This document shows, piece by piece, positions 8,890 to 17,118 of a stretch of 64,000 bases of DNA. The notes under the pieces were generated by a model. That model made no database searches. It saw nothing but the letters and a program-made list of their open reading frames with translations, and was not told where the DNA came from. The translations under genes were made by a program, and so were the position numbers. Position 1 is the first letter of the stretch, and every line of letters starts with the position of its first letter. Origin of the DNA: Amycolatopsis balhimycina FH 1894 (GTDB lineage: Bacteria > Actinomycetota > Actinomycetes > Mycobacteriales > Pseudonocardiaceae); contig NZ_KB913037.1 in the NCBI RefSeq assembly GCF_000384295.1, positions 5,156,868-5,220,867 on the forward strand, given 5' to 3'.

Positions 8890-8989
8890 CGCACGCGGGA
8901 CCGCCGGGCGCGTGCCAAGATTGGGCGCGCCCGGCCTTCGTTCGCCGGGATCCAAGCTGACAGTTCGATCTTCACTGGGGGCAAGAGCG

Positions 8990-9781
8990 GTGCTGGACAG
9001 GCAGGTCACCCTCTCGACCGGCACCCTGATCAACCTGATCCGGCGCCGGGGCGGCGAGCCGCACACGGTGCTGTCCGAGACGCCGGCCTGGTACGGCGAA
9101 GAAGCCCAGCGCGCCGAGGACGAGCGGGTCAACGCCGAGCTCGCCAAGGCCGGGCTGTTCGGCCCGCGGGGCATGCACCCCGGGTTCGTCGCGACGGTCG
9201 AGGCGATCGCCCGGCCGCAGCTGGAGTACTACGGCTGGATCGACGGCGGGTTCCAGGGCAAGCCGGTGAGCTACCGGCTGCTGGCCGGCAGTGCCGGCGG
9301 CGAGGCGTTCGTGCTGGCCAAGCACGAGGAACTGGACGCCGTCGTCATCGAGTCGACACAGCCCCGAAGGGAGCTGCTCGACGACTTCCTCGGTCAGATC
9401 CCGAAGCTGGCGCCCGGGCGCGGGACGCCGCTCGCGGTGCCGAAGAGCCGGATCGAGGGAACCGCCCGCCGGGACGAAGGCGGGTTCGCGGTGCTCCGCA
9501 ACGACCGCCCGGCCGAGGGTTCGCAGGAGGTCGAGGAGCTCCGGCGGATCCTGGCGCTACGCCGAATGGGGAGTGGCAGCCTCTACGTCGCGGCCCGGAG
9601 CCGCAGCGGCGCGTGGCACCGGATCGAACGCCCGGTGAACTACATCGATACCTCGGAAGGCCGATGGCTGACCGAGGAGATACCGGGCCGTGGCGAGAAC
9701 CGGATCGCCTTCACCCCGGCCGACCAGCGCGTTCTCGCTGACCGGTTACGCAGCGCACAGGGCCGGCTCACCGCGGCCTGA
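8990..9781 (+). CDS. EspG-like ESX secretion-associated protein
   Basis: 263 residues, cytosolic, mixed alpha/beta. It matches the EspG family, specific chaperones for PPE proteins: a start VTLSTGTLINLIRRRGGEPH, LFGPRGMHPGFVATVEAIAR in the middle, and YIDTSEGRWLTEE near the end. I choose GTG 8990, with GGGGG about ten bases upstream, because homologous sequence seems to begin at LDRQVTLS. It would guard the preceding PPE-like protein before export. No ESX ATPase or membrane complex gene is in the window. Confidence 0.75.
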   Translation: MLDRQVTLSTGTLINLIRRRGGEPHTVLSETPAWYGEEAQRAEDERVNAELAKAGLFGPRGMHPGFVATVEAIARPQLEYYGWIDGGFQGKPVSYRLLAGSAGGEAFVLAKHEELDAVVIESTQPRRELLDDFLGQIPKLAPGRGTPLAVPKSRIEGTARRDEGGFAVLRNDRPAEGSQEVEELRRILALRRMGSGSLYVAARSRSGAWHRIERPVNYIDTSEGRWLTEEIPGRGENRIAFTPADQRVLADRLRSAQGRLTAA

Positions 9782-9925
9782 CGCCCGAGCCGTTCAGCCC
9801 ACCGGGTTACCCGTCTACCGTCCGTGATTTTCATCCACAGGTGGCGCGGCCCCACGAGCCCGTGTCCACTCCCGACACGCCGAAGAACGGACTTCTCACG
9901 ACACGCCGGACGAGTTTTCCGCGAG

Positions 9926-10054
9926 TTCTCCACAGCTTGTTCACAGGGCCTGACCTGCGACTTCACCGAAGCCGATCACGCTTGTCCCCAACTTGTCCAC
10001 AGCTCTCGCGGCACCTGTGACTGGTTACCCCCATTCATCCCCAGGTTGTCCACA
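9926..10054 (+). promoter_or_regulatory. Cluster of DnaA boxes upstream of dnaB
   Basis: Two perfect copies of the high-GC actinobacterial DnaA box TTGTCCACA lie at 9993-10001 and 10046-10054. Single-mismatch copies are TTCTCCACA (9926-9934), TTGTTCACA (9937-9945) and TTGTCCCCA (9982-9990); weaker copies are at 9831-9839 and 10035-10043. All run the same way. The cluster may regulate dnaB or titrate DnaA. It is unlikely to be oriC, since dnaA and dnaN are not adjacent. Confidence 0.65.
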
Positions 10055-10246
10055 GAAGGGTCCCCACCCTGAATTGCCATCGGCCTTCCGGGGGACATAG
10101 CGTGCCCGCTCGGGCCTGTACTCACGGTGGCGCCCGGCGTGCCTTCGAGAGCCGGACGGCGTTCTCGCCGATCATCGAGAGGGACGCGTCCGGGGGACGG
10201 GAGCACGGACCGAGCCGCGTGCTTCGAGAGCGAAGTTCCGGCATAC

Positions 10247-10262
10247 TCGAACGAGTGTTCGA
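10247..10262. promoter_or_regulatory. LexA binding site (SOS box) upstream of dnaB
   Basis: TCGAAC-GAGT-GTTCGA matches the mycobacterial/actinobacterial SOS-box consensus TCGAACRNRTGTTCGA at every position. It ends 24 bp before the chosen dnaB start and overlaps the likely -10 element, a position suited to repression. It predicts induction of dnaB, or of a transcript reading into it, by DNA damage. Confidence 0.7.
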
Positions 10263-10286
10263 CACAATGAGGAGGTGTCCGGGACG

Positions 10287-11690
10287 GTGGCGCTGACCGA
10301 CGACCGCGGTCCGATGTATGCGGAGTCCGACCCGGGTCCGAGTGATCCGGGCTCCGGCGGCTTCGACCGCCAGCCACCGCAGGACATGGCGGCCGAGCAG
10401 TCCGTCCTCGGCGGCATGCTGCTGTCCAAGGACGCGGTCGCCGACGTCATCGAAGCGCTCGGCCCCGACGACTTCTACCGGCCCGCGCACCAGGCGATCT
10501 ACGACTGCATCCTCGACCTCTACGGCCGCGGCGAGCCCGCCGACCCGATCACGGTGTCGGCGGAGCTGGAGCGGCGCGGCGAGCTGGGCCGCGTCGGCGG
10601 CGCGCCCTACCTGCACACGTTGATCGCGACGGTGCCGACAGCGGCGAACGCGGGCTACTACGCCGAGATCGTCTCGGAGAAGGCGGTGCTGCGCCGGCTC
10701 GTCGAGGCGGGCACCCGGATCGTGCAGTACGGCTACGGCGCGGCCGCGGCCGACGGCGCGAACATCGACGAGGTGGTCGACCGCGCGCAGGCCGCGATCT
10801 ACGACGTCACCGAGCGGCGGACCAGCGAGGACTACGTCGCGCTGGAAGAGCTGTTGCAGCCGACGATGGACGAGATCGACGCGATCGCGTCGCGCGGCGG
10901 CCAGTCGCAGGGCATCCCGACCGGGTTCACCGACTTCGACGAGCTGACCAACGGGCTGCACCCGGGTCAGATGATCATCGTCGCCGCCCGGCCCGGTGTC
11001 GGCAAGTCGACACTGGGCCTCGACTTCGCGCGCTCGGCGTCGATCCGGCACGGCCTGACCAGCGTCATCTTCTCCCTGGAAATGAGCCGGACCGAGATCG
11101 TCATGCGCATGCTCTCGGCCGAGGCGAAGATCCGTCTCGCCGACATGCGCGGTGGCAAGATGTCCGACGACGACTGGACGCGGCTGGCCCGCCGGATGAG
11201 CGAGGTGTCCGAGGCGCCGCTGTTCGTCGACGACTCGCCGAACATGACGATGATGGAGATCCGGGCCAAGGCGCGGCGGCTGAAGCAGCGCAACGACCTG
11301 AAGCTCGTCGTCCTCGACTACCTCCAGCTGATGACGTCCGGCAAGCGCGTCGAGTCGCGGCAGCAGGAAGTCTCGGAGTTCTCCCGGCAGATGAAGCTGC
11401 TGGCGAAGGAGATCGAGGTCCCGGTGATCGCGATCAGCCAGCTGAACCGTGGTCCGGAACAGCGCACGGACAAGCGCCCGATGCTGTCCGACCTGCGTGA
11501 GTCCGGCTCACTGGAGCAGGACGCCGACCTCGTCATCCTGGTCAACCGCCCGGACGCCTGGGAGCGGGACGACCCGCGCGCGGGTGAGGCGGACCTGATC
11601 ATCGCGAAGCACCGTGCCGGGCCGACGGCGACGATCACCGTCGCGCACCAGCTGCACTACAGCCGTTTCGTGGACCTCTCGCACGACTAG
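10287..11690 (+). CDS. dnaB: Replicative DNA helicase DnaB
   Basis: About 467 residues, a hexameric 5'-3' helicase of the replication fork. N-terminal primase-interacting domain (about residues 25-150, DMAAEQSVLGGMLLSKDAVA); RecA-like C-terminal domain with Walker A in AARPGVGKSTLG, Walker B in KLVVLDYLQLM, motif EVPVIAISQLNRGPEQR and DLRESGSLEQDADLV. The length is that of an intein-free DnaB; many actinobacterial dnaB genes carry inteins and this one does not. GGAGGTG at 10271-10277 is nine bases from GTG 10287; GTG 10275 would overlap the ribosome-binding site. The last four bases CTAG are shared with the stop of the convergent MarR gene. Confidence 0.95.
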   Translation: MALTDDRGPMYAESDPGPSDPGSGGFDRQPPQDMAAEQSVLGGMLLSKDAVADVIEALGPDDFYRPAHQAIYDCILDLYGRGEPADPITVSAELERRGELGRVGGAPYLHTLIATVPTAANAGYYAEIVSEKAVLRRLVEAGTRIVQYGYGAAAADGANIDEVVDRAQAAIYDVTERRTSEDYVALEELLQPTMDEIDAIASRGGQSQGIPTGFTDFDELTNGLHPGQMIIVAARPGVGKSTLGLDFARSASIRHGLTSVIFSLEMSRTEIVMRMLSAEAKIRLADMRGGKMSDDDWTRLARRMSEVSEAPLFVDDSPNMTMMEIRAKARRLKQRNDLKLVVLDYLQLMTSGKRVESRQQEVSEFSRQMKLLAKEIEVPVIAISQLNRGPEQRTDKRPMLSDLRESGSLEQDADLVILVNRPDAWERDDPRAGEADLIIAKHRAGPTATITVAHQLHYSRFVDLSHD

Positions 11691-12139
11691 CCGAGCGCGC
11701 TGTACCCGCGGACGAACGCGGTGAGGAGCCTGCCGAAGGTGTCGCGGTCCTCGTCCGGCCAGTCCGCCATCACCTCCGCGAACACGCCGCGGCGGAAAGC
11801 GTGCAGCTCGTCGAGGTGTGCTTGGCCGGCTTCGGTCGGCACGAGCACGGCACGTCGTCCGTCGCGCTGATCGGCTTCGCGGCGAAGCAGGCCTTGCTCG
11901 ACCGCGCGCGCCACGAGCCTGCTGGCGCGCGGCTGGTCGACGCCCATCGCCGCGCTGAGGGCCGTCACCGTGCTCGGCTCGCCGCGTTCGGTGAGCTCCT
12001 CGACGACGTCGAGCAGCTCGTACACCGGGTCGTGCGCGCCGCGGCCCCTCGCCTTGCCGATCCGGCTCAGGGCTCGGCGCTGCTGACTGCGGCGGATGCC
12101 GATCATGGCGCGCTCGACGTCGGCCACCGCGTCCGTCAT
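11687..12139 (-). CDS. MarR-family transcriptional regulator
   Basis: 150 residues with a winged helix-turn-helix at about 55-115 (EPSTVTALSAAMGVDQPRAS, then RLVARAVEQGLLRREADQRD) and the wing GRRAVLVPTEAG. ATG 12139 follows GGAGGTGGAGCAACC. It is divergent from a second MarR-like gene, with a perfect 11-bp-arm palindrome between them, so autorepression and cross-control are likely. MarR proteins usually respond to phenolic or lipophilic ligands; none can be assigned. Confidence 0.85.
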   Translation of the reverse strand: MTDAVADVERAMIGIRRSQQRRALSRIGKARGRGAHDPVYELLDVVEELTERGEPSTVTALSAAMGVDQPRASRLVARAVEQGLLRREADQRDGRRAVLVPTEAGQAHLDELHAFRRGVFAEVMADWPDEDRDTFGRLLTAFVRGYSALG

Positions 12140-12155
12140 GGTTGCTCCACCTCCC

Positions 12156-12181
12156 AACTGCATGTACTTTTACATGCAGTT
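12156..12181. promoter_or_regulatory. Perfect MarR-type operator between divergent regulators
   Basis: AACTGCATGTA (12156-12166) and TACATGCAGTT (12171-12181) are perfect inverted repeats separated by CTTT. It sits centrally in the 66-bp gap between the two regulator starts. The arms match the size of known MarR operators; both flanking genes encode MarR folds. Confidence 0.75.
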
Positions 12182-12205
12182 GTTCATCGACATACCGGAG
12201 TCCTC

Positions 12206-12601
12206 ATGAAACCCCTCGGCTGGTGGCTCCGCCACCTCCACGAGCTTCTCGAATCCTCCATGGCCCAGGTCCTCGAGACGGAATCACTGACCCGCCGCCA
12301 CTGGCAGGTACTCAACACGATCGCCCTCGGCGCCCGCACGCCGGAGGAGGTCGACGCGGCCATGGCGCCGTTCGTCACCGCCGAAGGCCCGATGGCGCCC
12401 AAGGTGGCAGATCTGCGCGGCCGCGGCTGGGTCATCGACGGCGAGATCACTCTCACCGCCGAAGGCCGCGAAGCCCACGCGCGCGTCGAAGAGCGCATCA
12501 AAGCGTTCCGCGCGACGACGATCGAAGGCATCAGCGACGACGACTACCGCACCACGCTGCGAACGCTGGAGCGGTGCGCGGCGAACCTCGAAGCCGCCTG
12601 A
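12206..12601 (+). CDS. MarR-like winged-helix regulator
   Basis: 131 residues. N-terminal dimerisation helix KPLGWWLRHLHELLESSMAQ, then a winged helix (RRHWQVLNTIALGARTPEEV, VADLRGRGWVIDGEITLTAE) and C-terminal helix SDDDYRTTLRTLERCAANLE. GGAG lies four to seven bases before ATG 12206. It shares the operator with the divergent regulator and precedes the dioxygenase gene by 64 bp, so it may regulate that gene through the second palindrome at 12634-12655. Confidence 0.75.
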   Translation: MKPLGWWLRHLHELLESSMAQVLETESLTRRHWQVLNTIALGARTPEEVDAAMAPFVTAEGPMAPKVADLRGRGWVIDGEITLTAEGREAHARVEERIKAFRATTIEGISDDDYRTTLRTLERCAANLEAA

Positions 12602-12633
12602 GGAATATCCCGGGGCCCGGCGGCGTCCACTCT

Positions 12634-12655
12634 AGTAGTTGAACTTTCAAATACT
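12634..12655. promoter_or_regulatory. Operator-like palindrome before the dioxygenase gene
   Basis: AGTAGTTGAA and TTCAAATACT flank CT; the arms are complementary at nine of ten positions. It lies 10 bp before the ATG at 12666 and overlaps the expected promoter/leader. Its sequence differs from the palindrome at 12156, so a different regulator is implied. Confidence 0.6.
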
Positions 12656-12665
12656 GGAGAGCACG

Positions 12666-13436
12666 ATGACCCTCACCCCGGTCCTCTACCTCAGCCACGG
12701 CGCCCCGCCGCTCGCCGACGACGCCACCTGGACCCGCCAGCTCGCCGGCTGGTCCGCCGACCTGCCGAAGCCCCGCGCGATCCTGGTCGTGTCGGCACAC
12801 TGGGAGGAGGCGCCGCTGACCATCGGGGCCACCACGACCGTGCCGCTCGTGTACGACTTCTGGGGCTTCCCCGAGCGCTACTACCAGGTGAAGTACGCGG
12901 CTCCCGGCGCACCGGAGCTGGCGGCGAAGGTCCGGAAGCTGCTTCGCTCGACCGAGACGCCGGTCCACGACGCCCCGGAGCGCGGCCTCGACCACGGTGC
13001 CTACGTGCCGCTCGTCGAGATGTACCCGGACGCCGACATCCCGGTGCTGCAGGTCTCGATGCCTTCGCTCGACCCGAAGGAGCTGTTCGACGTCGGCCGC
13101 AAGCTCGCGCCGTTGCGCGACGAAGGCGTGCTGATCATCGGCAGCGGCTTCTTCACCCACAACCTGAGCGGGATGGCCCGCGCCACCGACGGGACACCGC
13201 CGGCGTGGTCGGCCGAGTTCGACCACTGGGGCGACGAGGTCCTGCGCAGCGGCGACGTCGACACGCTGCTCGACTTCCGGCATAAGGCGCCGGCGGCGAC
13301 GCTCGCGCATCCGCGGATCGAGCACTTCGCGCCGCTGTTCGTCTCCCTCGGCGCCGGCTCCGACGAAGGTTCCGGCCGCACGGTGATCGACGGGTTCTGG
13401 CACGGCTTGGCGAAGCGCTCCCTGCAGTTCTCCTGA
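12666..13436 (+). CDS. DODA-type extradiol aromatic ring-opening dioxygenase
   Basis: 256 residues of the LigB/DODA (YgiD-like) family, which open catechol-type rings with a divalent metal. Visible ligands and motifs: YLSHGAPPLADD (first His), AILVVSAHWEEAPLTIG, GLDHGAYVPLVEMYPDADIP and a C-terminal GSGFFTHNLSG. In other bacteria these genes are often induced with a MarR or HxlR regulator; here a MarR-like gene is just upstream. GGAGAG at 12656-12661 supports the ATG. Substrate unknown; L-DOPA-like or quinone-derived catechols are possible. A strong terminator follows. Confidence 0.85.
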   Translation: MTLTPVLYLSHGAPPLADDATWTRQLAGWSADLPKPRAILVVSAHWEEAPLTIGATTTVPLVYDFWGFPERYYQVKYAAPGAPELAAKVRKLLRSTETPVHDAPERGLDHGAYVPLVEMYPDADIPVLQVSMPSLDPKELFDVGRKLAPLRDEGVLIIGSGFFTHNLSGMARATDGTPPAWSAEFDHWGDEVLRSGDVDTLLDFRHKAPAATLAHPRIEHFAPLFVSLGAGSDEGSGRTVIDGFWHGLAKRSLQFS

Positions 13437-13448
13437 CCCCACACGCGA

Positions 13449-13485
13449 ACGAGCCCCAGGAGCCGCATCGGCTCCTGGGGCTCGT
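13449..13485. terminator. Strong hairpin terminator after the dioxygenase gene
   Basis: A perfect 17-bp stem runs 13449-13465 and 13469-13485 with a three-base CAT loop, starting 12 bp after the stop. No T-run follows. It can fold from either strand and may also stop leftward transcription from the chaplin-like gene. Confidence 0.8.
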
Positions 13486-13623
13486 CGCCTCCAGGGAAGG
13501 AGAGCTATTCGGTGTTCGCGGGCGGACCCGCACCGCGATCGCGTGGCCGGGGCGCTCCGTGCGAGGTCACCCTCGCGGCGCGTGGAGCGCCTGCCGCCGT
13601 GACAGCGGAGTCCGTGAGCCGGA

Positions 13624-13642
13624 CGGGTTCGCGCGGAACCCG
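13624..13642 (-). terminator. Short hairpin after the chaplin-like gene
   Basis: CGGGTTC (13624-13630) pairs with GAACCCG (13636-13642) over a five-base loop, 18 bp past the stop of the leftward gene. Moderate stability; placement is the main evidence. Confidence 0.45.
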
Positions 13643-13660
13643 CCCGGCGTCACGGCACTA

Positions 13661-16600
13661 CTACTTGCGCTTGACCAGACCCATCAGCTTCGCGATGAAG
13701 CCGGTCGAGTCCAGACCCGACATCGCCGGCACCTGCGGGGTGCTGTCCAGCACCGGCAGCTTGGCGTTGACCGGGAGCTGGGCCGGGATGGTCGGCGCGG
13801 TCGGCAGCGCGGCCGGCGCGGTCGGCAGCGCGAAGGGCAGGCCGGTGGCCGGCACGTCCGCACGCTCGGTGCCGTGGCCCGCGAGGGAGCCCAGCGCCGA
13901 CAGGCCGTTCACCGCGGGCAGCGCGGTGGTGGGCAGGGCCGGCTTCGGCAGCGCCGGAACGCCACCCAGGGCCGGCAGGGCCGGCGCGGCGAAGGGCAGG
14001 CCGGTGGCCGGCACATCCGCACGCTCGGTGTGACCCGGCAGGACGCCACTCACGGCGGACAGCGCCGGCAGGGCCGGCAGGGCCGGCACCGCGGCGGGCA
14101 GGCCGGCAGTCGGCAGGTCCGCACGCTCGGTGTGACCCGGCAGGGCCCCACCCAGCGCCGAAAGCCCGTTCACCGCGGGCAGCGCCGACGCGGTGGGCAG
14201 CGCCGGAACGCCCGCGGCCGGCAGCTGCACCAGCTTCGTGAGCCCGGCCAGCGGGTTACCCACCGACGGCACGTCGGCGCGCTCGTCGACCGGCGTGGTG
14301 GCCGGCAGCGCGGGCAGGCCCTGCGTGGGCAGGCCGCCCTGGGTGGGCAGCCCGGCGAGCGGCAGCGCGCTGGTCAGCCCGTCGAACGCGGGCAGCCCGC
14401 CGACCAGGCCGGCGACCGGAAGCTTGCCCATCAGCCCGTCCACCGACGGCATGCCGCCCTGGGTGGGCAGGCCGCTCCGGAGTGCCGCCAGCGAGGGCAG
14501 CTCGTCGGCCGCCAGCTCGGAACCCTCGAGCGGGTACGCGATCGGGTCCGCGTCCTCGTCGATGCTCGTCGCGTCCTTCGCGACCGCGGTGGCGTGCCCG
14601 AGCAGCTCGAGGGGGACCCCGAAGATCTGCACCGGCAGCACGAACGGGTGGTACAGGTTGAAGCCCGACAGGCTCTGCTGGTCGCCCGCGGTGACGGCCT
14701 TGCCGCCGTTCTCCGTGGTCAGCATGTTGTCGCCGTAGGCGTGCGCGATGCCGCCCACGGTCACCGCGTCGCCGAACAGCTGCGCGATCGCGGTCACCGG
14801 CAGGTCGAGGATGTTGCCGGAGATCGCGCCTTCGACACCGGAGGTGGTGTCGTCGCCCGAGTTCTCGACCTCGGTCATGTTGATGCCGGTGCCCTTGGCG
14901 ACACCCGCCACGCTGGCCGCGTCGCCGAAGACCTGCGCCACCGCCAGCGGGTCCACGCCGATGATGTTGCCGGCCACGCTGCCGCGGTCGCCGCTGGTGG
15001 TGGCGTCGCCGCCCGCCTCCGAGTCGACGTCGTTGGTGCCCTTGCCGGTGCCGAGCGCGGCCGCGGCGATCCCGTCGCCGAAGACCGTGCCGGCGCCCGC
15101 GATCGGGGCCTTCACGATGTTGCCGGTCAGTGCACCGTCCCGGCCGTCGGTGACGGCGTCGCCGCCCGCCGAGGAGTCGGTGATGTTGTCGTTCTCGCCG
15201 GTGCCGATGCCGCCGAGGGCGCCACCGACGCCCATCGCCTGCAGGGGCAGCGAGACCGGGGCCTCGATGATGTTGCCCGCGCCGGCGCCCGCCGGGCCGT
15301 GGGCCTTGACGTCGCCGCCCGCGTGGGACGTCGTGTCGGTCGAGCCCTTGCCGTGGCCCTGGCCGATGAAGGCGCCACCGATGTTGGCGACCTGCACCGG
15401 GAGCGACGCCGGCACCGTGCCCAGGTTGGAGCTCAGGAAGCCACCGTCGTCGACGGTGCTGCCGCCGCCGCCACCGGAGACGACCTTGGTCTCGTCGGCC
15501 GCGCCGGAGCCCTGGCCGATGAACGAGCCACCGATGCCGAAGACCTCGGCGGGAACGCCGACCGGCACCTGGACGACGTTGCCCGAGCCGGACGAGTCGG
15601 CGCCCTGCGTGCCGTCGTACGCCCCGGCGGTGACCTTCTTGTCCTCGGTCGCCTTGCCGGTCGCGTTGCCGATGTGGCTGCCGCCGATACCGAAGACCTC
15701 GGGCGCGCCCGCGGCCTGGGTGTTGACGATGTTGCCGCCGAGGACGGCGCCGTTGCCCTTGGTGTAGCTGCCGTTGCCGGCGTTGGCGTCGGTCGTGTTG
15801 TCGTGCGCGGCGTCGGCCTGGCCGATGTAGGTGCCACCGATGCCGAAGGCCTCGACCGGCAGCGCGACCGACGGGTTCAGGACGTTGCCCGACCCGCTCG
15901 AGTTGTCACCCGCGGTCTGGACGAACCCACCCGAGTCGACAGTGCTGGAGGAACTGCCGGCGCAGGGGATGCCCGCCGAGGCGTTGCCGATCCACGAGCC
16001 GGCGACACCCGCGACGTTCGCGATCGGGGACAGCGAGGCCGCCCCGCCGTTGCCGGACAGGAACGAGTCGTTGCCGCTGGTCTCGAGGTAGGTCGGGATG
16101 CCGAGGCTGCCCTTGCGGGTGTCCCCGGCCGTGGCGTCGGCGGAGGTGTTGCAGCCGTCGGAGTTCGACAGCGAGCCCCACACCGCACCGGAGTTGCAGT
16201 TGAACTTGACCGGCAGGGCGATCGGCGCGCCGACCACGTTGCCCGAGCCGGACGCGTTGTCACCGGAGCTCAGCAGCGAGCCGCCGGAGGTGGCGACGGT
16301 GTCGGCGGAGTAGCCGTGGCTCTGCCCGTTGCCGAGCAGGTACGAAGCGGCGTTGCCGGTCACCTGCACCGGAGTGGCGAACTGGCCCGCCACCACGTTG
16401 CCGGAGAGGGCCGAGCCGTCGCCGTTGGTGGCGACGTCCCCGGTCTCGGTGGTGCTCTGGCTGGCCGACCCACCGGTCACGCGGCCGGTGCCGCCGGCGA
16501 CGCCGCCGCCGTTCCCGGCGATCTGGACGGGGAGCGCCCAGTCGAGGACCACGGCGTTGCCCGCGAGGCTGGAGCCTTCGCCCGTCGTCTTGACGTCCTG

Positions 16601-17074
16601 GTCGTGTGCCCAGGTCTGCGAGTGGTCGCCGCCCTTGACGTTGGCGTCGCCGATGACGCCGATCGCGTTGTCGACGATCTGGATCGGGACGACGACGTCG
16701 CCCGTGACCTTGTTGCCCTTGAGGTTGTTGTGCCCCGGGGTGAAGGCGCCCGCACCGTCGGCCTTGGTGGCACCGCCGAGGGTGCTCTGGCTGATCGGGC
16801 TCGCGTCGTCGAGCTGCTTCGCAGCCTCGTTCGCGGCCTTGGTGACCGGCTTGGTGCTCAGCTCCGTCTGCCCCGCGGGCAGGTCCAGCTGGCCGAAGGG
16901 GGTGCCGACCGCGTTGTTGGCTTCCTGGACGGGAGCCGTGACGTTCAGGTCGAGCGGGGAGGCAGGGGTGTCAGGGCTGACGTTCTCGTCAGCCGAGGCG
17001 ATGCCGGTGCCCAGCATCAGCAACCCACCCGTGACAAATGCGGTCTGGAGGCCGCGCTTTGCCCACGTCTGCAT
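13661..17074 (-). CDS. Giant secreted protein with chaplin-like repeats
   Basis: 1137 residues. Signal peptide MQTWAKRGLQTAFVTGGLLM then GTGIASADE; ATG 17074 follows AAAGGAG. Residues about 115-820 are roughly 13 degenerate repeats of 45-50 residues with a core such as GSGNVVQVPVGVPAEVFGIG then GSFIGQ, separated by Asp/Thr/Gly-rich spacers. The core closely resembles the chaplin signature (GNVVQVPV..PV), the amyloid-forming surface protein of aerial hyphae, but lacks the paired cysteines in most copies. Residues about 860-1110 are Leu/Pro/Ala-rich with five ERAD(V/L)P-type repeats. There is no LPXTG; the end is IAKLMGLVKRK. I infer a cell-surface or secreted structural role. Also possible: an unrelated beta-strand repeat protein. 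Confidence 0.6.
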   Translation of the reverse strand: MQTWAKRGLQTAFVTGGLLMLGTGIASADENVSPDTPASPLDLNVTAPVQEANNAVGTPFGQLDLPAGQTELSTKPVTKAANEAAKQLDDASPISQSTLGGATKADGAGAFTPGHNNLKGNKVTGDVVVPIQIVDNAIGVIGDANVKGGDHSQTWAHDQDVKTTGEGSSLAGNAVVLDWALPVQIAGNGGGVAGGTGRVTGGSASQSTTETGDVATNGDGSALSGNVVAGQFATPVQVTGNAASYLLGNGQSHGYSADTVATSGGSLLSSGDNASGSGNVVGAPIALPVKFNCNSGAVWGSLSNSDGCNTSADATAGDTRKGSLGIPTYLETSGNDSFLSGNGGAASLSPIANVAGVAGSWIGNASAGIPCAGSSSSTVDSGGFVQTAGDNSSGSGNVLNPSVALPVEAFGIGGTYIGQADAAHDNTTDANAGNGSYTKGNGAVLGGNIVNTQAAGAPEVFGIGGSHIGNATGKATEDKKVTAGAYDGTQGADSSGSGNVVQVPVGVPAEVFGIGGSFIGQGSGAADETKVVSGGGGGSTVDDGGFLSSNLGTVPASLPVQVANIGGAFIGQGHGKGSTDTTSHAGGDVKAHGPAGAGAGNIIEAPVSLPLQAMGVGGALGGIGTGENDNITDSSAGGDAVTDGRDGALTGNIVKAPIAGAGTVFGDGIAAAALGTGKGTNDVDSEAGGDATTSGDRGSVAGNIIGVDPLAVAQVFGDAASVAGVAKGTGINMTEVENSGDDTTSGVEGAISGNILDLPVTAIAQLFGDAVTVGGIAHAYGDNMLTTENGGKAVTAGDQQSLSGFNLYHPFVLPVQIFGVPLELLGHATAVAKDATSIDEDADPIAYPLEGSELAADELPSLAALRSGLPTQGGMPSVDGLMGKLPVAGLVGGLPAFDGLTSALPLAGLPTQGGLPTQGLPALPATTPVDERADVPSVGNPLAGLTKLVQLPAAGVPALPTASALPAVNGLSALGGALPGHTERADLPTAGLPAAVPALPALPALSAVSGVLPGHTERADVPATGLPFAAPALPALGGVPALPKPALPTTALPAVNGLSALGSLAGHGTERADVPATGLPFALPTAPAALPTAPTIPAQLPVNAKLPVLDSTPQVPAMSGLDSTGFIAKLMGLVKRK
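13800..16730 (-). repeat. Coding tandem repeats of the chaplin-like gene
   Basis: About 14.6-16.7 kb encodes the chaplin-like units, recognisable by G-N-(V/I)-(V/I) then (L/V)-P-V and a F-G-(I/D)-G segment. About 13.8-14.3 kb encodes the shorter GHTERADVPATGLP units. Copies are diverged at the DNA level, so this is an old expansion, not a recent slippage product. Confidence 0.6.
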
Positions 17075-17118
17075 GGGGTTTTTCTCCTTTATTTCGGTTT
17101 CCCTTGCGGGCTTATGGG

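Larger units (their letters stand above)
9782..10286. other. 505-bp intergenic region upstream of dnaB
   Basis: No gene is supported here. It holds a same-strand cluster of DnaA-box sequences (9926-10054), a perfect LexA-type palindrome (10247-10262) overlapping a possible -10 CATACT (10242-10247), and a small inverted repeat CTTCG/CGAAG near 10222-10235. This is unusually much regulatory sequence for a housekeeping gene. Confidence 0.6.

Noticed and set aside
9782..10286. DnaA-box cluster as the origin of replication
   Set aside because: No dnaA or dnaN beside it, no AT-rich unwinding stretch, and all boxes in one orientation; conserved oriC should lie past the right end of the window.
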